Shown here: in pieces, positions 60,280-64,000 of the stretch | Numbering within the stretch: position 1 is the first letter of the stretch | How the letters are laid out: the number at the start of each line of letters is the position of its first letter | NCBI RefSeq assembly: GCF_965284335.1 | Contig: NZ_OZ260076.1 | DNA from: Tabrizicola_A sp965284335 | GTDB taxonomy: Bacteria > Pseudomonadota > Alphaproteobacteria > Rhodobacterales > Rhodobacteraceae | Strand: one strand, 5' to 3' | DNA length: 64,000 bases | Program-made: the position numbers and the translations under genes | The notes under the pieces: model-generated | Seen by the model: the letters and a program-made list of their open reading frames with translations, nothing else | Databases searched by the model: none | Told to the model about the DNA's origin: nothing

Positions 60280-62724
60280 TCACGTCCCCCGCGGCTTCGC
60301 CCTCAACGTCGGTTCGGCTTCCGTCGGGTCCTCGGGCCAAGGGTGGCGGGGGTATTGGCCGCGCATGTCTTTCCTGACATCGGCATAGGAGGTCCGCCAG
60401 AAGTTGGGGATGTCGAGCGTCACCTGAATGGGTTTCTGGCCCGGCGAGAGGAGCGTCACGCGCAGGGGTTTTCTCGCCTGCCCCACGGTGGGGTGAACCG
60501 TGACGCCGAACATTTCCTGCAGGCGGATTTCGATGGCGGGGTGGTCACCGTCATAGTCGATGGGAACCTTGCGGCCCAAGGGCGTGGTGAAATGGGCGGG
60601 GACCAGACGGTCAAGCTCGGTCTGTTGGCCCCAGTCGAGGCGGGAGAGGAGCGCGTCGTGGAGGTCGAGGCTGCGGAGGTCCGCCTCGGTGCGGGCCTTT
60701 GTCAGGTAGGGCAAGAGCCAGTCCTCGGCGGTGGCAAGAAGCGCCTCATCGCGGCAGTCGGGCCATGTGTCGCCGCCCGCGCGGGCGAGTTCGATGCGGG
60801 CGCGGAGCCGACGGGCGGCGGGGGTGAAGGTGAGGCCGATCTGGCGCAGACCTTCGAGGGCGGCGCGGGCCATGGCCTCAGAGGGGGCATCGGGCCAGGG
60901 CTGGTCGGTCAGGGTGAGGGCGCCGAAGCGTTCCTGTTTGCGCGCAAGGATGCGGCCCTCGCGGCGCGACCAGTCGCAACGGTTTTCCCATGTGATTTGA
61001 GCGGCATAGAGGGCACGGAGTTCGAGTTCGGTAATCGCGATGGCTTGGCGCACGGCGGTCTCGCGCGTGTCGCCGTCGAGGTCGGTCGCGACGATGAGGC
61101 GGGCGTTGGAGAGGGGTGTTCCCGGCTCCATCGCCGCGCCCTTGCCCCCGGAAAGAAGCCAGCGCGGGGCCTCGCCCTTGCGGCGGAGCCCGATGCGGTC
61201 GGGGTAGGCAAGGGCCGCCATCTGGGCGGCGCTCAGGGAGCGCTCCTCGGGGGCGGCGGCCTTTTCAAGCCGCCGCGCCTCGTTGCGGATGCGCTCCAGC
61301 ACCGGGCGGTTGATCTGGTGGGGGGTGTCGGCCTCAAACCGGCGGGGATCGGCCAGCGCGCGCAGGCGCAAGGTCAGGTCGGGGGGGGCGCCTTTCAGGG
61401 GGTCCCGCTCGGCCATGAGGGCCGCGAGCGGGGCGGCGCGCGGCCCGGCGAGGGTGAGCATATGGCCAAGGCGAGGGTGCAGCGGCAGGGCGGCGAGGCG
61501 GCGGCCATGGGGGGTGATGCGGCCATCGTGCAGGACGCCGAGGCTGGTCAGAAGCGCGCGCGCCTCGGCCAGCGTGCCGGGATGGGGCGGCGTGAGGAAA
61601 GGCAGATCGGCCGCGCCCCAAAGCGCCAGTTCAAGGGCAAGGCCGGTCAGATCGGCGGCCTCGATCTCGGCCGGGGGGAAGGGCAGCAAGGCCCCCTCCT
61701 CGCCCTTGGTCCAGAAGCGATAGCAGGTGCCGGGCGTCACCCGGCCCGCCCGGCCGCGGCGCTGTTCAGCCTCGGCGCGGGTGACGCGTTCGGTGACCAG
61801 CCGCGACATGCCGGAGTTCGGATCGAACCGCGCACGGCGGGCGCGGCCGCCATCCACGACGACACGGATATCGGGGATGGTGAGCGAGGTTTCGGCAATC
61901 GCGGTCGCCAGCACCACCTTGCGCCTGCCGGGGGAAACAGGGGCCAAAGCGGCGCGTTGGGCCGCAAATTCCATGGCGCCGAACAGGGGGCGGATGTCGC
62001 AATGGGCGGGCAGTCGGCCCTGCAGCGCGGCCTCAACCCGGCGGATTTCGCCTTCGCCGGGCAGGAAGACCAAGACGCCGCCTTCGGGACAATCCTCGAC
62101 GGCCTGCGCGACGAGACCGGCCAGCGCCGCCTCATACCGCAAGGAGGCATCGGGGCTGCGGGGCAGCCAGCGCGTTTCGACCGGGAAGGCGCGGCCTTCG
62201 GAGGTGATGAGGGGGGCCTCCCCCATCAAGGCCGCGACTGGGGCGGCATCGAGTGTGGCCGACATCACCAGAAGCTGGAGATCCTCGCGCAGGGCCGCGC
62301 GGATCTCCAGGGCGAGGGCAAGGCCCAGATCGGCATTGAGGGAGCGTTCGTGGAATTCGTCGAAGATCAGGCAGCCGATGCCGGGCAACCCGGCGTCGGA
62401 CTGGATCATGCGGGTGAGGATGCCCTCGGTCACCACCTCGATCCGGGTGGACGCGGAAACCCGCGCCTCGCCGCGCATGCGGTAGCCGACGGTCTGGCCC
62501 ACCGGCTCGCCCAAGGTCTCGGCCATGCGCTCGGCGGCGGCGCGGGCGGCAAGGCGGCGGGGCTCGAGCATCACGATGCGGCCGGGGATCTGGCCCATCA
62601 ATTCCAAGGGCACGCGGGTGGTCTTGCCCGCGCCCGGCGGGGCCTGCAAGACCGCCATGCCGCGCGCGGCCATCGCGGCAAGAAGCTCGGGGAGCGCGTC
62701 TTCGATAGGTAGCCGGGTGATCAT
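60280..62724 (-). CDS. hrpB: ATP-dependent RNA helicase HrpB (DEAH family)
   Basis: An 814-residue helicase. Motif I is APPGAGKTTRVP near residues 28-39, motif II is DEFHERS (a DEAH variant, DEFH) near 124, and motif III is MSATL near 155. The helicase C, HA2 and HrpB C-terminal domains follow (HrpB C-terminus about 680-800). It unwinds RNA; its natural target is not settled. It converges with the LysR gene and diverges from meaB. Confidence 0.92.
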   Translation of the reverse strand: MITRLPIEDALPELLAAMAARGMAVLQAPPGAGKTTRVPLELMGQIPGRIVMLEPRRLAARAAAERMAETLGEPVGQTVGYRMRGEARVSASTRIEVVTEGILTRMIQSDAGLPGIGCLIFDEFHERSLNADLGLALALEIRAALREDLQLLVMSATLDAAPVAALMGEAPLITSEGRAFPVETRWLPRSPDASLRYEAALAGLVAQAVEDCPEGGVLVFLPGEGEIRRVEAALQGRLPAHCDIRPLFGAMEFAAQRAALAPVSPGRRKVVLATAIAETSLTIPDIRVVVDGGRARRARFDPNSGMSRLVTERVTRAEAEQRRGRAGRVTPGTCYRFWTKGEEGALLPFPPAEIEAADLTGLALELALWGAADLPFLTPPHPGTLAEARALLTSLGVLHDGRITPHGRRLAALPLHPRLGHMLTLAGPRAAPLAALMAERDPLKGAPPDLTLRLRALADPRRFEADTPHQINRPVLERIRNEARRLEKAAAPEERSLSAAQMAALAYPDRIGLRRKGEAPRWLLSGGKGAAMEPGTPLSNARLIVATDLDGDTRETAVRQAIAITELELRALYAAQITWENRCDWSRREGRILARKQERFGALTLTDQPWPDAPSEAMARAALEGLRQIGLTFTPAARRLRARIELARAGGDTWPDCRDEALLATAEDWLLPYLTKARTEADLRSLDLHDALLSRLDWGQQTELDRLVPAHFTTPLGRKVPIDYDGDHPAIEIRLQEMFGVTVHPTVGQARKPLRVTLLSPGQKPIQVTLDIPNFWRTSYADVRKDMRGQYPRHPWPEDPTEAEPTLRAKPRGT

Positions 62725-62768
62725 GCGCGCCTTATCGGTGATTGCAGCCCCCTTGTCACCCGTCGATG

Positions 62769-62852
62769 CCTCCGGCGGGAGTATTTGGAGAAGGGCAAAT
62801 CATCGGGTCCGGTCCTTGGGTCTTGCCCTTCTGAAAGTACTCTGCGGGGGGA
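62769..62852. repeat. Dispersed inverted repeat before meaB
   Basis: CTCCGGCGGGAGTATTTGG followed by AGAAGGGCAA (62770-62798) faces TTGCCCTTCT followed by GAAAGTACTCTGCGGGGG (62823-62850). The two arms are related inverted copies with a few mismatches. The GGAGTATTT/AAATACTCC module recurs at about 14822-14837. It fills much of the hrpB-meaB gap. Confidence 0.55.
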
Positions 62853-62962
62853 AGCAGGATTGGCAAATCCCGCGCGGGGGGCGCAAAGCCCCCCCCTTGG
62901 AATGCTGGCCACTGGCGCTGCGCGCGGGCATCGGGCAAAAGGGGAAGAACGACGGAGGGGCG

Positions 62963-63928
62963 ATGATTTCGGCAGAGGACATTCGGGCGGGCGACAGACG
63001 GGCCTTGGCGCGGGCGATCACGCTGGTGGAAAGCGCGCGGGCCGATCACCGGGCGCAGGCGCTGGCGCTTTTATCCGCCATTGGCCGCGACCGGCAGGCC
63101 TTGCGCATCGGGCTTTCCGGCACGCCGGGCGTTGGCAAATCGACCTTCATCGAGGCCTTTGGCAAGATGTTGACGGGCATGGGCAAGCGGGTGGCCGTTT
63201 TGGCAGTGGACCCGTCTTCGGCGCGTTCGGGCGGGTCGATCCTGGGCGACAAGACGCGGATGGAGCTTCTCAGCCGCGATCCCTTGGCCTTTATCCGGCC
63301 CTCGCCGTCGCAGGCGCAGATGGGGGGCGTTGCCCGGCGCACGCGGGAGGCGGTGGCCTTGTGCGAGGCGGCGGGGTTTGATGTGGTGTTGATCGAGACC
63401 GTGGGGGTTGGCCAGTCGGAGACCATGGTGTCGGAGATGTGCGATCTCTTCCTGCTGCTTCTGGCCCCGGCGGGGGGGGATGAGTTGCAGGGCGTCAAGC
63501 GCGGGATCATGGAGATGGCCGATCTGATCCTGGTCAACAAGGCGGATGGCGACCTGAAACCGGCCGCAACGCGGACCTGTGGGGATTATGCGGGGGCCTT
63601 GCGGCTCTTGCGCCGCCGCCCGCAGGACCCCGAGGGGTTTCCGAAGGCGATGATGGTCTCGGCGGTGGAGCAGACCGGCATGGCCGAGGCTTGGGCCGAG
63701 ATGCAGGCCTTGGCCGCGTGGCGGCGCGAGGCGGGCCATTGGGAGGGCCGCCGCGCGGCGCAGGCGCAGCATTGGTTTGAAGAAGAGGTGCGGCAGGGCT
63801 TGCTGGCCGCGCTGATGCGCGAGCCTGCGCGGGGGATCATGGAGCGTCTTGGCGCACAGGTGGCCTCTGGCGCGACCACGCCCGAGGCAGCGGCGGCCGA
63901 GATGCTGGGGCTTTTGGGACGCGGCTGA
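62963..63928 (+). CDS. meaB: Methylmalonyl-CoA mutase chaperone MeaB (G3E GTPase)
   Basis: A 321-residue GTPase of the MeaB/ArgK family. Walker A is GTPGVGKST near residues 50-58, followed by AVDPSSARSGGSILGDKTRM in parts near 81-100 and ETVGVGQSE near 139-147; NKADGD gives the guanine-specificity motif. MeaB gates B12 loading and protects the mutase. GGAGGGG precedes the ATG. It is separate from scpA in this genome (about 28 kb away). A long upstream open frame was rejected because it lacks similarity. Confidence 0.93.
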   Translation: MISAEDIRAGDRRALARAITLVESARADHRAQALALLSAIGRDRQALRIGLSGTPGVGKSTFIEAFGKMLTGMGKRVAVLAVDPSSARSGGSILGDKTRMELLSRDPLAFIRPSPSQAQMGGVARRTREAVALCEAAGFDVVLIETVGVGQSETMVSEMCDLFLLLLAPAGGDELQGVKRGIMEMADLILVNKADGDLKPAATRTCGDYAGALRLLRRRPQDPEGFPKAMMVSAVEQTGMAEAWAEMQALAAWRREAGHWEGRRAAQAQHWFEEEVRQGLLAALMREPARGIMERLGAQVASGATTPEAAAAEMLGLLGRG

Positions 63929-64000
63929 CAGCGCGGCGCCTTGGCGCTGGGCACCTCCCCATCTCCCTTGTGGGGTAGGCGCGCGTCAGATTTGGGCCAC

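Noticed and set aside
60244..62712. An 822-codon open frame opposite hrpB
   Set aside because: It mirrors hrpB codon by codon. In such GC-rich DNA the third-position bias leaves long antisense frames open. The protein is Gly/Ala/His-rich without domain patterns.
1..64000. CRISPR arrays, tRNA or rRNA genes, prophage, intact insertion sequences
   Set aside because: No regular spaced repeats, tRNA-like folds, integrase or transposase genes were recognised by reading both strands; a dedicated search would be needed to exclude a tRNA completely.

Overview
The window looks like a chromosomal stretch from a GC-rich alphaproteobacterium of the Rhodobacteraceae (Rhodobacter/Roseobacter type). The signs are the propionyl-CoA genes with a PccR/ScfR-type regulator, the betA-betB-betI / choX-choW-choV arrangement, NnrU, DUF486 and DUF4174 proteins, a short-type prolyl-tRNA synthetase, and strong Rhodobacter-like codon bias. 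The assignment rests on gene content only; no database search was possible.

Layout. 0.1-5.0 kb: a complete type I secretion machine (TolC-like outer membrane protein, LapB-type ABC exporter, HlyD-type adaptor), visibly more AT-rich than the rest at its start. 5-6.8 kb: a DMT exporter and the SRP RNA gene with a readable promoter. 6.9-14.8 kb: two divergent operons around a TetR regulator. Leftward are tetR, a beta-keto acid cleavage enzyme, a spermine-acetyltransferase-like GNAT, an acetylpolyamine amidohydrolase and an M19 dipeptidase. Rightward are a trimethylamine/dimethylglycine-dehydrogenase-like flavoprotein and a non-pyrrolysine MttB-family methyltransferase. This is the best candidate for an undescribed amine-catabolic system. 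15-21 kb: a serine hydrolase, NnrU, a cytochrome c, the Lol lipoprotein exporter and proS. 20.9-23.2 kb: a membrane-anchored LuxR-type regulator coupled to a frame-damaged cytochrome b561 gene, and an RTX protein. 23-32 kb: a permease, a DnaA-related (Hda-like) protein, ppk and ppx, then small enzymes.

32-45 kb: a low-GC sulfotransferase gene is followed by the propionyl-CoA carboxylase / methylmalonyl-CoA mutase region (scpA, pccA, pccB), interleaved with small lipoprotein genes. To its right lie two transporter-type genes and the regulator pccR. TTTGCAAA-like boxes occur both in front of pccB and at the start of pccR. 45-52 kb: choline uptake (choXWV) diverges from choline oxidation to glycine betaine (betI-betB-betA), with a clear BetI palindrome between them. 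52-64 kb: topA, dprA, a GabT-type aminotransferase, a membrane urate oxidase (PuuD), a LysR regulator, hrpB, and the mutase chaperone meaB.

Themes that join regions: choline made into betaine (45-52 kb) could feed the demethylation genes at 11-15 kb; scpA and pccAB (33-42 kb) need the MeaB chaperone at 63 kb; the RTX protein at 22 kb is a possible client of the secretion machine at the left edge. No tRNA or rRNA gene, CRISPR array, prophage or intact insertion sequence was seen. Several dispersed hairpin repeats sit between genes.
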